Part shown: piece after piece, positions 9,763 through 19,966 of the stretch | Layout: each line of letters starts with the position of its first letter | How positions within the stretch are numbered: position 1 is the first letter of the stretch | Assembly: GCA_037442845.1 (NCBI GenBank) | Contig: JBBIPL010000003.1 | Coordinates: 1 to 57,355, forward strand | Source of the DNA: PFJX01 sp037442845 | GTDB lineage: Bacteria > Pseudomonadota > Gammaproteobacteria > Burkholderiales > Thiobacillaceae | Length of the DNA stretch: 57,355 nt | Direction of reading: 5' to 3' | Program-made: the position numbers and the translations under genes | The notes under the pieces: generated by a model | What the model was told of the DNA's origin: nothing | Database searches by the model: none | The model's input: the letters and a program-made list of their open reading frames with translations, nothing else

Positions 9763-10595
9763 TGCAAGCCCTGCTGCTGCTGGGCGTCGGTTATGGCGCC
9801 CTGGTACTGGCCGTCTTTCTCGGGCAGTCGTCGCTGCTCTACCTGCCCGACCTGCCTTCCCGCGAACTGCTGGCCTCACCCCGCGACATCGGCCTGGACT
9901 ACGAGGAGGTGCGCCCGCAAACCGAGGATGGCGTCAGCCTGCACGGCTGGTACGTGCCGGCGCACGAATCGCGCGGTACGCTGCTGTTCCTGCATGGCAA
10001 CGCCGGCAACATTTCCCACCGCCTGGATTCCTTGCGCATCTTCAACCGCCTGGGCCTGTCGGTGCTGATCATCGATTACCGCGGCTACGGCCGCAGCCAG
10101 GGGGCCCCGAGCGAGGCCGGCCTGCAACGGGATGCCGCGGCGGCCTGGCGCCATCTCGTGCGCACGCGCGGCGAGGCGCCGCACCGCATCGTCCTCTTCG
10201 GCCGTTCCCTGGGCGCCTCGCTTGCCGCCTGGCTGGCGGCGCGCGAGCGGGCCGGGGCCTTGATCCTCGAATCCGCCTTCATCTCGGTGCCCGAACTGGC
10301 TGCGGAACTCTATCCCTGGCTGCCCGCGCGCCAGCTGGCGCGCCTGCGCCACGACACCCGCGCCGAACTTACGCGGGCGCGGCTGCCCGTGCTGGTCATC
10401 CACAGCCCGCAAGACGAGATCATTCCCTATCGGCACGGCCTCGCGCTGTACGAGGCGGCACACCCTCCCAAGGACTTCCTGCGCTTGCGCGGCGACCACA
10501 ACAGCGGTTTCCTGCTCAGCGGAGAGGACTATGTGCGCGGCCTGGAGCGTTTTCTCGCCGCGCATCTTCCCGCCCGCGCGGCCGGCCGGCCCTGA
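9750..10595 (+). CDS. alpha/beta hydrolase (BEM46/ABHD13-like) with N-terminal membrane anchor
   Basis: The 281-residue protein starts with one hydrophobic helix (about 4-24) and continues as an alpha/beta hydrolase. The oxyanion region is LFLHGNAGN. The nucleophile elbow is FGRSLGAS (Ser), the acid is in HSPQDEIIPY (Asp), and the base is in RGDHNSGFL (His). This layout matches the YfhR/BEM46 group, whose substrates are unknown. GTG at 9750 has a GAGG six bases upstream; ATG at 9762 is the alternative. It stands alone between the HerA-like gene and yebC. Confidence 0.88.
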   Translation: MRALMQALLLLGVGYGALVLAVFLGQSSLLYLPDLPSRELLASPRDIGLDYEEVRPQTEDGVSLHGWYVPAHESRGTLLFLHGNAGNISHRLDSLRIFNRLGLSVLIIDYRGYGRSQGAPSEAGLQRDAAAAWRHLVRTRGEAPHRIVLFGRSLGASLAAWLAARERAGALILESAFISVPELAAELYPWLPARQLARLRHDTRAELTRARLPVLVIHSPQDEIIPYRHGLALYEAAHPPKDFLRLRGDHNSGFLLSGEDYVRGLERFLAAHLPARAAGRP

Positions 10596-10675
10596 CGCTC
10601 CGACGCAGGTCACATGGAGCCGGCGGCGGTCCCGCCCCGGTGTAAAATCGCGTCATTTTTCAGCGGGTAACGAGC

Positions 10676-11404
10676 ATGGCAGGACACTCCAAATGGGCGA
10701 ACATCCAGCACCGCAAGGGGCGTCAGGATGAAAAACGCGGCAAGATTTTTTCCCGCTACGCCAAGGAAATCACCGTGGCGGCGAAGATGGGCGGCGGCGA
10801 TCCTAGTTTCAACCCGCGCCTGCGCTTGGCCATCGACAAGGCCAAGGGCGAGAACATGCCCAACGACAACATCGAGCGGGCCATCAAGAAGGGCACCGGC
10901 GAGCTGGAGGGCGTGAACTACGAGGAAATCCGCTACGAGGGCTACGGCCCCGGCGGCGCGGCAGTGATCGTCGACTGCCTCACCGACAACCGCGTGCGCA
11001 CCGTCGCCGACGTGCGCCACGCCATGGCCAAGCACGGCGGCAACCTCGGCACCGATGGTTGCGTGGCCTTCCAGTTCAAGCACTGCGGCCAGATCGTCCT
11101 GGCCCCCGGCGCCTCCGAGGATCAGGTCATGGAAGTGGCCCTGGAGGCGGGCGCCGAGGACGTGATCGGCAACGACGACGGCTCCATCGAGGTGCTCACC
11201 GCGCCCACCGGCGACCTTACCCTGGTCAAGGAGGCCCTGGAAAAGGCCGGTTTCAAGCCCGTGGTCGCGGAAATCACCATGAAGGCCCTGAACGAAACCG
11301 AGGTCACCGGCGACGAGGCCGTGAAGTTCCAGAAGATGCTGGACATGCTGGACGACCTGGACGACGTGCAGGACGTCTACACCTCGGCGATCCTGCCCGA
11401 GTGA
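10676..11404 (+). CDS. yebC: YebC/TACO1 family protein
   Basis: The 242-residue protein has the family N-terminus MAGHSKWANIQHRKGRQDEK and the central ENMPNDNIERAIKKGTGE. YebC-type proteins have been described as transcriptional regulators (PmpR) and, more recently, as translation factors acting on difficult motifs, so the role is not settled. It heads yebC-ruvC-(prenyltransferase)-ruvA-ruvB. Its stop overlaps the GTG start of ruvC (GTGA). A TAAAAT at 10643-10648 is a possible -10 box. Confidence 0.96.
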   Translation: MAGHSKWANIQHRKGRQDEKRGKIFSRYAKEITVAAKMGGGDPSFNPRLRLAIDKAKGENMPNDNIERAIKKGTGELEGVNYEEIRYEGYGPGGAAVIVDCLTDNRVRTVADVRHAMAKHGGNLGTDGCVAFQFKHCGQIVLAPGASEDQVMEVALEAGAEDVIGNDDGSIEVLTAPTGDLTLVKEALEKAGFKPVVAEITMKALNETEVTGDEAVKFQKMLDMLDDLDDVQDVYTSAILPE

Positions 11405-11919
11405 GACTCCTCGGTCTCGACCCCGGCCTGCGCGTAACCGGCTACGGCGTCATCGACAAGCATGGCCAGAAGCTGAGTTACGTGACCAGCGGCGTGGTGC
11501 GCACGGAAACCGGGGAACTGCCGGCGCGCATCAAGATCATCTTCGACGGCGTGCTGGAGGTGCTGGAGCGGTTCAAGCCCGATGCCGCCGCCATCGAAAA
11601 GGTGTTCGTCAACGTGAATCCCCAATCCACCCTGCTGCTGGGCCAGGCCCGCGGCGCGGCCATCGCGGCGCTGACCGCCGCCGGCCAGCCGGTGTTCGAA
11701 TACACGGCGCTGCAGGTCAAGCAGGCGGTGGTGGGCAACGGCCACGCCGACAAGCAGCAGGTCATGCACATGGTGAAGCGCCTGCTCAACCTGCCCGCCG
11801 AGCCCCGCGCCGATTCCGCCGACGCCCTGGCCTGCGCCATCTGCCATGCCCACGGCGGCATGGGCCTGGGTGGGCTGACCACCGCCACGCGCCGCCGGCG
11901 GGCCGGGAGAATGCTGTGA
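11401..11919 (+). CDS. ruvC: Holliday junction resolvase RuvC
   Basis: RuvC cuts Holliday junctions brought by RuvAB. The 172-residue protein begins at GTG, overlapping the yebC stop, to give VRLLGLDPGLRVTGYG. The catalytic acids are D7, E66, D138 and D141 (GLDPG, AIEKVF, ADSADALA), the same numbering as in E. coli. The C-terminus is Arg-rich. It overlaps the next gene by GTGA, implying translational coupling. Confidence 0.98.
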   Translation: MRLLGLDPGLRVTGYGVIDKHGQKLSYVTSGVVRTETGELPARIKIIFDGVLEVLERFKPDAAAIEKVFVNVNPQSTLLLGQARGAAIAALTAAGQPVFEYTALQVKQAVVGNGHADKQQVMHMVKRLLNLPAEPRADSADALACAICHAHGGMGLGGLTTATRRRRAGRML

Positions 11920-12869
11920 GCAAGACCGCCGCCGCCCCCCTCGAACCCAGCCGGGACAGGCTGTCCAACCCGTTCCTGCGCTATCTGCTGGCCACCCGAC
12001 CGGCTTTCCTGACCATCGCCCTGGCCGGCTGCCTGCTGGGCTTCGCCACCGCCCTGGACGCCGCCTTTTCCTGGCCCCTGGCCTTGCTCACCGTGCTGCT
12101 GGCGATGGCGGCGCAGGCCGGGGTCAACGTCTTCAACGACTACTACGACCATCTCAACGGAACCGACGCGGTCAACGTGGACCGGCTGTTTCCCTTCACC
12201 GGCGGCTCCCGCTTCATCCAGAACGGCGTCATGGCGCCGCGCCAGATGCTGGCCTGGGCGCTGGCGCTGTTCGCCGGCGTCATCGCCGGCGGGCTGTGGC
12301 TCCTCGAGACGCGGGGCGCCGGGCTGTTCTGGATCGGCCTGGCCGGCCTGCTCATCGGCTGGGCCTACTCGGCGCCGCCGCTCAAGCTCAACAGCCGCGG
12401 CCTGGGGGAAGCCTGCGTGGCGGCGGGCTTCCTGCTCATCGTCGCCGGCGCCGATTTCGTGCAGCGCGGCGCCCCGTCCGCCAAGCCCTGGCTGCTGGGT
12501 CTGCCCTACGCCCTGCTGGTCACCAACATCCTCTACATCAACCAGTTTCCCGACCGGGCTGCCGACATTCTGGCCGGCAAGCGGCACTGGGTGGCGCGCC
12601 TGGAACCCGCCGTCGCGGCGCGCGGCTACTGGCTGATCCTGCTGCTGGCCGCCGCGTCCCTGGCCGGCCTGGTGGCCACCGGCTGGCTGCCCGCCCTGGC
12701 GTTGCTGTCCCTGCTGGCGGTCTTGCCGGCGCTGAAGGCGGGCCGCATCCTGTCCGCGCATGCCCACGAGCCGCGCAAACTGTTGCCCGCCCTGCGCATG
12801 ACCATCGCCGCCGCCCATCTGCAGCCCGTGATCCTGGGGGCCGTGCTGGCCTGGGGAGCCTGGGCGTGA
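11916..12869 (+). CDS. UbiA/MenA-type prenyltransferase
   Basis: The 317-residue membrane protein has about eight hydrophobic helices. Both aspartate-rich signatures of the UbiA superfamily are present: NVFNDYYDHLNGTD (near 70-83) and QFPDRAADILAGKRH (near 208-222), which bind prenyl diphosphate through Mg. The first motif resembles MenA (naphthoate prenyltransferase) more than UbiA, but the substrate cannot be assigned. It is wedged between ruvC and ruvA and overlaps both by GTGA at its GTG start and its TGA stop. Confidence 0.88.
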   Translation: MSKTAAAPLEPSRDRLSNPFLRYLLATRPAFLTIALAGCLLGFATALDAAFSWPLALLTVLLAMAAQAGVNVFNDYYDHLNGTDAVNVDRLFPFTGGSRFIQNGVMAPRQMLAWALALFAGVIAGGLWLLETRGAGLFWIGLAGLLIGWAYSAPPLKLNSRGLGEACVAAGFLLIVAGADFVQRGAPSAKPWLLGLPYALLVTNILYINQFPDRAADILAGKRHWVARLEPAVAARGYWLILLLAAASLAGLVATGWLPALALLSLLAVLPALKAGRILSAHAHEPRKLLPALRMTIAAAHLQPVILGAVLAWGAWA

Positions 12870-13450
12870 TCGGGCGGCTCACCGGCATCCTGCTGGAAAA
12901 GCAGCCGCCCCAGGTGCTGCTGGACGTGGCGGGCGTGGGCTACGAGGTGGACGTGCCCATGAGCAGCTTCTACAACCTGCCCGCCAGCGGCGAGCGGGTC
13001 AGCCTGTTCACCCATTTCGTGGTGCGCGAGGATGCCCAGCAGTTGTTCGGTTTCCTCACCCACAAGGAGCGCGAGGCCTTCCGCGCCCTCATCCGCATTT
13101 CCGGGGTCGGCCCCAAGCTGGCCCTGGCGGTGCTCTCCGGCCTGTCGGTGGACGACCTGGCGCAGTGCGTGGCGATGCAGGACGCCGGCCGGCTGACGCG
13201 GGTACCGGGCATCGGCAAGAAGACGGCGGAGCGGTTGCTGCTGGAACTCAAGGGCAAGCTGGCGGATGCCCTGCCGACGGGGCCGGGGGGGGCGCCCCCC
13301 GCCGCCGGGGTCGCGGCCGACGCCCTCAACGCCTTGCTGGCCCTGGGCTACTCCGACAAGGAGGCGGCGCTCGCGATCAAGCAATTGCCCGAGGGGCTGA
13401 GCCTGGAGGAGTCCATCCGCCAGGCCCTGAAACTGCTGGCGAAGAAATAG
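12866..13450 (+). CDS. ruvA: Holliday junction branch migration protein RuvA
   Basis: RuvA binds the four-way junction and loads RuvB. The 194-residue protein has domain I (IGRLTGILLEKQPPQVLLDVAGVGYEVDVP), the two helix-hairpin-helix motifs of domain II (RISGVGPKLALAVLSGL and RVPGIGKKTAERLLLELKG), a Gly/Pro/Ala linker and domain III (ALLALGYSDKEA), which contacts RuvB. Its GTG start overlaps the prenyltransferase stop. ruvB follows after 16 nt. Confidence 0.98.
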   Translation: MIGRLTGILLEKQPPQVLLDVAGVGYEVDVPMSSFYNLPASGERVSLFTHFVVREDAQQLFGFLTHKEREAFRALIRISGVGPKLALAVLSGLSVDDLAQCVAMQDAGRLTRVPGIGKKTAERLLLELKGKLADALPTGPGGAPPAAGVAADALNALLALGYSDKEAALAIKQLPEGLSLEESIRQALKLLAKK

Positions 13451-13466
13451 AGGGAGCTGAAGCGCC

Positions 13467-14495
<1,029 letters not shown>

Positions 14496-14559
14496 TCCGC
14501 CCCGGGTGGGCCAACCCGGTTGGTCGTGCAACCGTCCCGGTCCGCCGACATTCGCGGTC

Positions 14560-14972
14560 ATGAGCGAGACCTCGACCTTCACCTGGCCCGTGCGCGTCTA
14601 CTGGGAAGACACCGACGCCGGTGGCGTGGTGTATTACGCGAACTACCTGAAGTTCCTCGAACGCGCCCGCACCGAATGGCTCTCCGCCCTGGGCCTGGAG
14701 CAGGACCGGCTGGCGGAGGAGGCGGGGGTGGCGTTCGTGGTGCGCCGGGTGGAGGCGGACTATCTGCGGCCCGCGCGCTTCAACGACCGGCTGCGGGTGG
14801 CATGCCGCCTGACGGCGCTTAATCGCGCCAGTCTGGAAATGGCCCAGCGCGTCACGCGCAATGACGAAATCCTGCTGCGGGCGGTGGTGCGCGTGGCCTG
14901 CGTCGAGCGGGCGACATTCCGGCCGGCTAGAATCCCGGCATTCGTCACTCTTGCCTTCGGGACGCCCCGCTG

Positions 14973-14973
<1 letters not shown>
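14560..14973 (+). CDS. ybgC: acyl-CoA thioesterase YbgC (Tol-Pal associated)
   Basis: YbgC is a hot-dog-fold thioesterase usually encoded ahead of tolQ. The 137-residue protein carries the 4-hydroxybenzoyl-CoA-thioesterase signature YWEDTDAGGVVYYANYLKF, whose Asp is catalytic, and LERARTEWLSALG. The ATG at 14560 (MSETSTFTWPVRVYW) gives the usual length; an upstream in-frame ATG overlapping ruvB would add 28 unrelated residues. Its TGA overlaps the tolQ ATG (TGATG). Confidence 0.95.
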
Positions 14974-15649
<676 letters not shown>

Positions 15650-15653
<4 letters not shown>

Positions 15654-16069
15654 TCCCGCGTCGCTCGCGCCGGGCGGTCAACCAGATCAACGTCGTGCCC
15701 TACATCGACGTGATGCTGGTGCTGCTGGTGATCTTCATGGTCACCGCGCCCTTCATCAGCCCGACGCAGGTCGAATTGCCCAGCGTCGGCAAGAGCGCCG
15801 TCGCCCCCGTCGCGCCCCTGGAGGTGATGGTGCGCGCCGACGGCAGCCTGCTGCTGCGCGATCGCGGCGCCGACGAAATCGGCGAAACGGTATCGGGCGC
15901 CGGCCTGGAAGCCGCCGTGCGCGCCCGCGCGCAAGCGCAACCGGGGCAGCCCGTGGTGATTTCCGCCGACCGCAACGTGCAATATGGGCGCGTCATGCAG
16001 GTGATGGATACCCTGCAAACCATGGGTGTCGCGCGCGTCGGCCTGTTGGTGAAGCCTGCCCAGCCGTGA
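15650..16069 (+). CDS. tolR: Tol-Pal system protein TolR
   Basis: This 139-residue ExbD/TolR protein has one N-terminal helix with the proton-path aspartate D20 in NVVPYIDVMLVLLVIFMV, then a periplasmic domain. The C-terminal NVQYGRVMQVMDTLQTMGVARVG is typical. It overlaps tolQ (ATGA) and tolA (GTGA), as expected for a stoichiometric complex. Confidence 0.98.
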
Positions 16070-16938
16070 CCGACGCCGGCCGCTTTCAGCACGTTTCCTC
16101 GGGTGGTCTGTCGTTGCTGGTGCACGGCCTGTTCCTGCTCGGCCTGATCTTCAGCGTGTCCTGGAAGAACCCGCCGCTGATTCCGGTGCAGGCCGATCTG
16201 TGGGCGGAATTGCCGGAGCCGCCGCCCGCCGCGCCCATCCTCGAGCCGCCAACGCCCGAGTCCCTGCCCGCGCCGGAACCGCCGCCGGTAAAGGCCGCGC
16301 CCGAGCAGGTCGATATCGCCCTGGAGAAAGCCGAGCGGAAGAAGCGGGAGGAGGCGCGCCGGCTGGAGGAAACGCGGCTGCGCGAGGAACGCCAGGCCGA
16401 GCTCAAACGCCAGGAGGAACTGCGGCGGCAGGAAGAGTTGAAGCGCCAGGAGGAAACCCGGAAACAGGAAGAGCTGCGTCGCCAGCAGGACCGGGAACGC
16501 CAGGACAAGGAAAAACGGGAGCAGGCCCGCAGGCAGGTGGAACAGGACCTCGCCCGGCAGATGCGGGAGGATCTGGAGGCCGAACGGGCCCAGTTGAACG
16601 CCCTGCAGGAGCGTTCCCGCGCCAGCCGGCACGCGCGGGTGGTCGACGATTTCAAACTGCGTATCCAGAGCAAGATCCAGGCCTACGTGCGCCTGCCGCA
16701 CAGGCTGAGCGGGAACCCCGAGGCGGTGTTCGAGGTCAGCCTGCTGCCCAATGGCGAGGTGGTCCGCGCGGTCCTGGTGAAAAGCAGCGGCCAGCCGGCC
16801 TACGACACCGAGGTGGAACGCGCCATCCTGAAGGCCTCCCCGCTGCCCTTGCCGGCCGAGCGCGAGGCCGCGCAGGCGTTCCGCGAGGGGCTGATTCTGA
16901 AATTCCGACCCTCCGCCGAGGCGGGCGGGGGCGCCTGA
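16066..16938 (+). CDS. tolA: Tol-Pal system protein TolA
   Basis: TolA spans the periplasm between TolQR and TolB/Pal. The 290-residue protein starts at GTG, overlapping tolR. It has one membrane helix (about 15-32, GLSLLVHGLFLLGLIF), a Pro/Glu-rich stretch (55-80), a long Arg/Glu/Gln-rich helix (about 85-190, repeats like RQEELRRQEELKRQEE) and a globular TonB-like C-terminal domain (PEAVFEVSLLPNGEVVRAVLV). The helix is shorter than in E. coli TolA but keeps the architecture. Confidence 0.95.
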   Translation: MTDAGRFQHVSSGGLSLLVHGLFLLGLIFSVSWKNPPLIPVQADLWAELPEPPPAAPILEPPTPESLPAPEPPPVKAAPEQVDIALEKAERKKREEARRLEETRLREERQAELKRQEELRRQEELKRQEETRKQEELRRQQDRERQDKEKREQARRQVEQDLARQMREDLEAERAQLNALQERSRASRHARVVDDFKLRIQSKIQAYVRLPHRLSGNPEAVFEVSLLPNGEVVRAVLVKSSGQPAYDTEVERAILKASPLPLPAEREAAQAFREGLILKFRPSAEAGGGA

Positions 16939-16979
16939 GCAAAGCTGATAAACTGTCCGCAAGCCGATTTCAAACGACC

Positions 16980-18236
16980 ATGATGCATCGACTGCTTCTC
17001 GTAGTGCTGCTGGCCCTGGCCAGCCCCCTGTGCATGGCCGCCATGACCATCGAGATCGTGGGCGGCGCCCTTAACCGCGTTCCGGTGGCGATCCTGCCTT
17101 TCGCCCTGAGCGCCCCGGGCGCGACGGATCCGGCCGCGGTGGTGTCCGGCGACCTCGGCCGCAGCGGATATTTCCGGCTGGTGGACGCCCAGGGCGTGGT
17201 CTCCCCGGCCTCGCCGCAGGGGCTCTCCCTGCCGACCTGGAAGTCGCGCGGCGCCGACGCGGTGCTCATGGGCCAGGCCCTGCCCGCCGCCAACGGCCGC
17301 ATCGAGGTGCGCTTCTGGTTGTTGGATGCGGTGCGGCAAAGCCAACTCGCCGCCTTGTCCTATACCACCACTCCGGCCGGCCTGCGCGGCGTGGCGCATC
17401 GCATCGCCGACGTGGTGCACGAGAAGCTGCTGGGTGAGCCGGGCAGCTATTCGGGCCGCATCGCCTACATCCTCAAGCGGCCCGGCCGCTACGAACTGCA
17501 GGTCGCCGACGCCGACAGCGAGAACGCCATCACCGTGGCGTCTTCGCCCGAACCCCTGATCTCACCCGCCTGGTCGCCGGATGGCGGCAAGCTGGCCTAC
17601 GTGTCCTTCGAGGACAAGAAGCCGGTGGTCTACGTGCAACATCTGGCCGATGGCGGCCGTCGCGCGGTGGCCCGCTTCCGCGGCTCCAATTCGGCGCCGG
17701 CCTGGTTTCCGGACGGCAGGCGTCTGGCAGTCACCCTGTCCAAGGATGAAACTTCGCAGATTTATTTCCTGAATCCGGATACCGGCGAACTCACCCGTTT
17801 TTCCCGAGGCGGCGCCCTGGATACCGAACCGGTGTTCAGCCCGGATGGGCGCTGGATGTATTTCACTTCGGACCGCGGCGGTTCGCCGCAGATCTACCGG
17901 GCCGAGTTGCCCGGCGGGCAGGTGAGCCGCGTCACCTTCGAAGGCGCGTACAATGTTTCCCCGGCGCTGTCTCCCGATGGCAACAACCTGGCATTCGTGC
18001 ATCGCCGCAACGGCAAATTCCAGATCGCCGTGATGGATCTGAACACCCGCCAGATGCAGGTGCTGACCGATACCGCCCTGGATGAGTCGCCCAGTTTCGC
18101 CAGCAACGGACGCATGATTCTCTACGCCACGCTGGTCAACGGCCGCGGCGTACTCGCCACCGTCAGCGTCGACGGCGCCGTGAGGCAGCGTCTGTCGCAA
18201 AGCGGCGACCTGCGCGAGCCGGCCTGGGGACCCTGA
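16980..18236 (+). CDS. tolB: Tol-Pal translocation protein TolB
   Basis: TolB is the periplasmic beta-propeller that binds Pal and TolA. The 418-residue precursor has a Sec signal peptide (1-21, cleavage after CMA), an N-terminal domain and a propeller whose blades show SPAWSPDGGKLAYVSFEDKK, SAPAWFPDGRRLAVTLS, EPVFSPDGRWMYFTSDRGG and SPALSPDGNNLAFVHR. Two adjacent ATGs begin the frame; the first is used. It lies 41 nt after tolA. Confidence 0.98.
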   Translation: MMHRLLLVVLLALASPLCMAAMTIEIVGGALNRVPVAILPFALSAPGATDPAAVVSGDLGRSGYFRLVDAQGVVSPASPQGLSLPTWKSRGADAVLMGQALPAANGRIEVRFWLLDAVRQSQLAALSYTTTPAGLRGVAHRIADVVHEKLLGEPGSYSGRIAYILKRPGRYELQVADADSENAITVASSPEPLISPAWSPDGGKLAYVSFEDKKPVVYVQHLADGGRRAVARFRGSNSAPAWFPDGRRLAVTLSKDETSQIYFLNPDTGELTRFSRGGALDTEPVFSPDGRWMYFTSDRGGSPQIYRAELPGGQVSRVTFEGAYNVSPALSPDGNNLAFVHRRNGKFQIAVMDLNTRQMQVLTDTALDESPSFASNGRMILYATLVNGRGVLATVSVDGAVRQRLSQSGDLREPAWGP

Positions 18237-18264
18237 TTACGGAATTTAACGACAAGGAGCTGTC

Positions 18265-19124
18265 ATGAAATCTTTGATCTCAGCGCTGCTGATCGCCGGC
18301 TTGCTGGCCGGTTGCGCCGATACCGCGACGGTGGCCAGCATCGAGGACCGGGCGGTGCCCAGCAAGGATGCGGCGAAACCGTCCGCCACGCCGTCCTCCA
18401 CCGCGGCCGCCGCTCCGGCCGCCGCTCCGGCCGCCGCNNNNNNNNNNNNNNNNNNNNNNNNNNNNNNNNNNNNNNNNNNNNNNNNNNNNNNNNNNNNNNN
18501 NNNNNNNNNNNNNNNNNNNNNNNNNNNNNNNNNNNNNCGGCCGCCGCTCCGGCCGCCGCTCCGGCCGCCGCGACAACCGCCGCCGACGCCGCGAAACCAG
18601 CCGGCAAGCCCACGTCCATCGTGGAAACCCGACCCATGGTGGACACGGATACCAAGGTGGCCAGCCTGGGTGATGACAAGGGGGTGGCCATCGGCCCCGA
18701 TGACAAGCCGCTGCCGGCTAGCGCGCGGGACGGCGCAGCCGGGCCGGGCGCCGCGCCCGTGCTGGACCCGAAAAATCCCGCCAGTCCGCTGGCGCAGCGC
18801 GTTCTCCACTTCGATTACGACAGCGCCGCCATCCGCGATGAATATCGCGCCCTGCTGGAGGCGCACGCGCAGTACCTGAAACAGACCAGGGCGGCCAAGA
18901 CCATTCTGCAGGGGCACGCCGACGAACGCGGCAGCCGCGAATACAACCTGGCGCTCGGCCAGCGTCGCGCGGAAAGCGTGTACAAGGCTCTCAGCCTGTT
19001 GGGCGTGGCGGATGCGCAGATGGAGGCGGTTTCCTTCGGCGAGGAAAAACCGGTGGCGGAAGGACATGACGAGGAGGCCTGGCAGCAGAACCGCCGCGCC
19101 GAGATCGTCTACGAAGGCGAATGA
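18265..19124 (+). CDS. pal: peptidoglycan-associated lipoprotein Pal (interrupted by an assembly gap)
   Basis: Pal anchors the outer membrane to peptidoglycan and is the TolB partner. The start MKSLISALLIAGLLAGC has a lipobox (LAGC, lipidated C17). The C-terminal OmpA-like domain contains VLHFDYDSAAI and LQGHADERGSREYNLALGQR, with the Asp and Arg that hold diaminopimelate. Between them lies an Ala/Pro-rich linker made of 12-bp repeats and broken by 100 N. As written, the two halves are in different frames. The flanking repeat phase shows that the real gap must be 2 + 12n nt, which restores the frame. The linker length is unknown and longer than usual. The stop overlaps cpoB (ATGA). Confidence 0.93.
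18405..18571 (+). repeat. 12-bp tandem repeat (Ala-Ala-Ala-Pro) in pal
   Basis: The unit GGCCGCCGCTCC is present as two whole copies plus nine bases before the N run and, in phase, two whole copies plus nine bases after it. Each unit encodes one Ala-Ala-Ala-Pro. The array is the obvious cause of the assembly break and is a candidate for length variation by slippage. Confidence 0.95.
18438..18537. other. assembly gap placeholder (exactly 100 N)
   Basis: The run is exactly 100 N, a standard scaffold placeholder rather than a measured length. It lies wholly inside the 12-bp repeat of pal. The sequence is therefore a draft scaffold at this point. Confidence 0.97.
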
Positions 19125-19966
19125 TCCCCCGCGGCCTTTACTTCTCCCGCTTCTGCGCGCTGGCCTGTGTCGCCGCGCTGCCGTGCGCGCCCGCCTGGGC
19201 GGGGCCGGCCGAGGATGCCCTGGCCCAGGCCACGGAACTGCGCAGGATGTTGATCAGCCAGGATGAGCGCCTTGCCCGCCTGGAAAAACAGCTGCACAGC
19301 CAGGGTCTTCTGAATCTGCTCAATCAGGTGGAAGCCTTGAAGGCCGAGGTGGCCCGCCTGCGCGGCAGCCAGGAAGAACAGACCTATCGCCTGGATAACG
19401 CCGACAAGCGCGCGCGCGAACTGTTCGCGGACTTCGACGAACGCATCAAGGAACTGGCCAGCCGTCCCGCGGCGGCGCCGGCCGACGCCATCCGTTTGCA
19501 GGTTTCCCAGTCCCTGGCGCCGCTCGCCGCGCCGCCATCCGCCACGCTGCCGCCCGCCCCGGCGACGGTGACGCCCGCGCCGCAGGATGGCGAGGCGGAG
19601 ACGCGCGCCTACACCAGCGCCCATGCCCTGGTCAGATCGGGCAAATACAAGGATGCGGTGGCCGCCTTCCAGACCTTCCTGAGACAGTATCCCAAGGGTT
19701 CGCTCGCCGCCAATGCCTTGTACTGGACCGGGGTCTCCTATGCCGCGCTGTCGGATTTCGCCAGCGCCCTGAGCAGTTATCAGCGTTTGCTGAAGGATTT
19801 CCCCTCGGATGCCAAGGTGCCCGACACCATGCTGTCCCTGGCGCGCGCCCAGGTGCAACTCAACCAGCCCGAACAGGCGCGCGCCACGCTGGAGCAGCTC
19901 ATCGGCGCGCATCCCCAGAGCCGCGCGGCGGAGGGGGGCAAGAGGCTTCTGGCGACGCTGAAGTGA
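19121..19966 (+). CDS. cpoB: cell division coordinator CpoB (YbgF)
   Basis: CpoB links Tol-Pal activity to peptidoglycan synthesis at the septum. The 281-residue precursor has a signal peptide (about 1-27, ending PAWA), an N-terminal trimerising coiled coil (30-115, ELRRMLISQDERLARLEKQL), a Pro/Ala linker and three TPR repeats (SAHALVRSGKYKDAVAAFQT, ALYWTGVSYAALSDFASAL, then the AQVQLNQPEQARATLEQLI repeat). It starts in ATGA overlap with pal. Confidence 0.96.
   Translation: MIPRGLYFSRFCALACVAALPCAPAWAGPAEDALAQATELRRMLISQDERLARLEKQLHSQGLLNLLNQVEALKAEVARLRGSQEEQTYRLDNADKRARELFADFDERIKELASRPAAAPADAIRLQVSQSLAPLAAPPSATLPPAPATVTPAPQDGEAETRAYTSAHALVRSGKYKDAVAAFQTFLRQYPKGSLAANALYWTGVSYAALSDFASALSSYQRLLKDFPSDAKVPDTMLSLARAQVQLNQPEQARATLEQLIGAHPQSRAAEGGKRLLATLK

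Noticed and set aside
11916..12869. Naming the prenyltransferase menA or ubiA
   Set aside because: The Asp motifs show the superfamily only. No neighbouring quinone gene fixes the substrate.
18265..19124. Real frameshift in pal
   Set aside because: The frame change equals the arbitrary 100-N placeholder. Repeat phase predicts a gap length that restores the frame.
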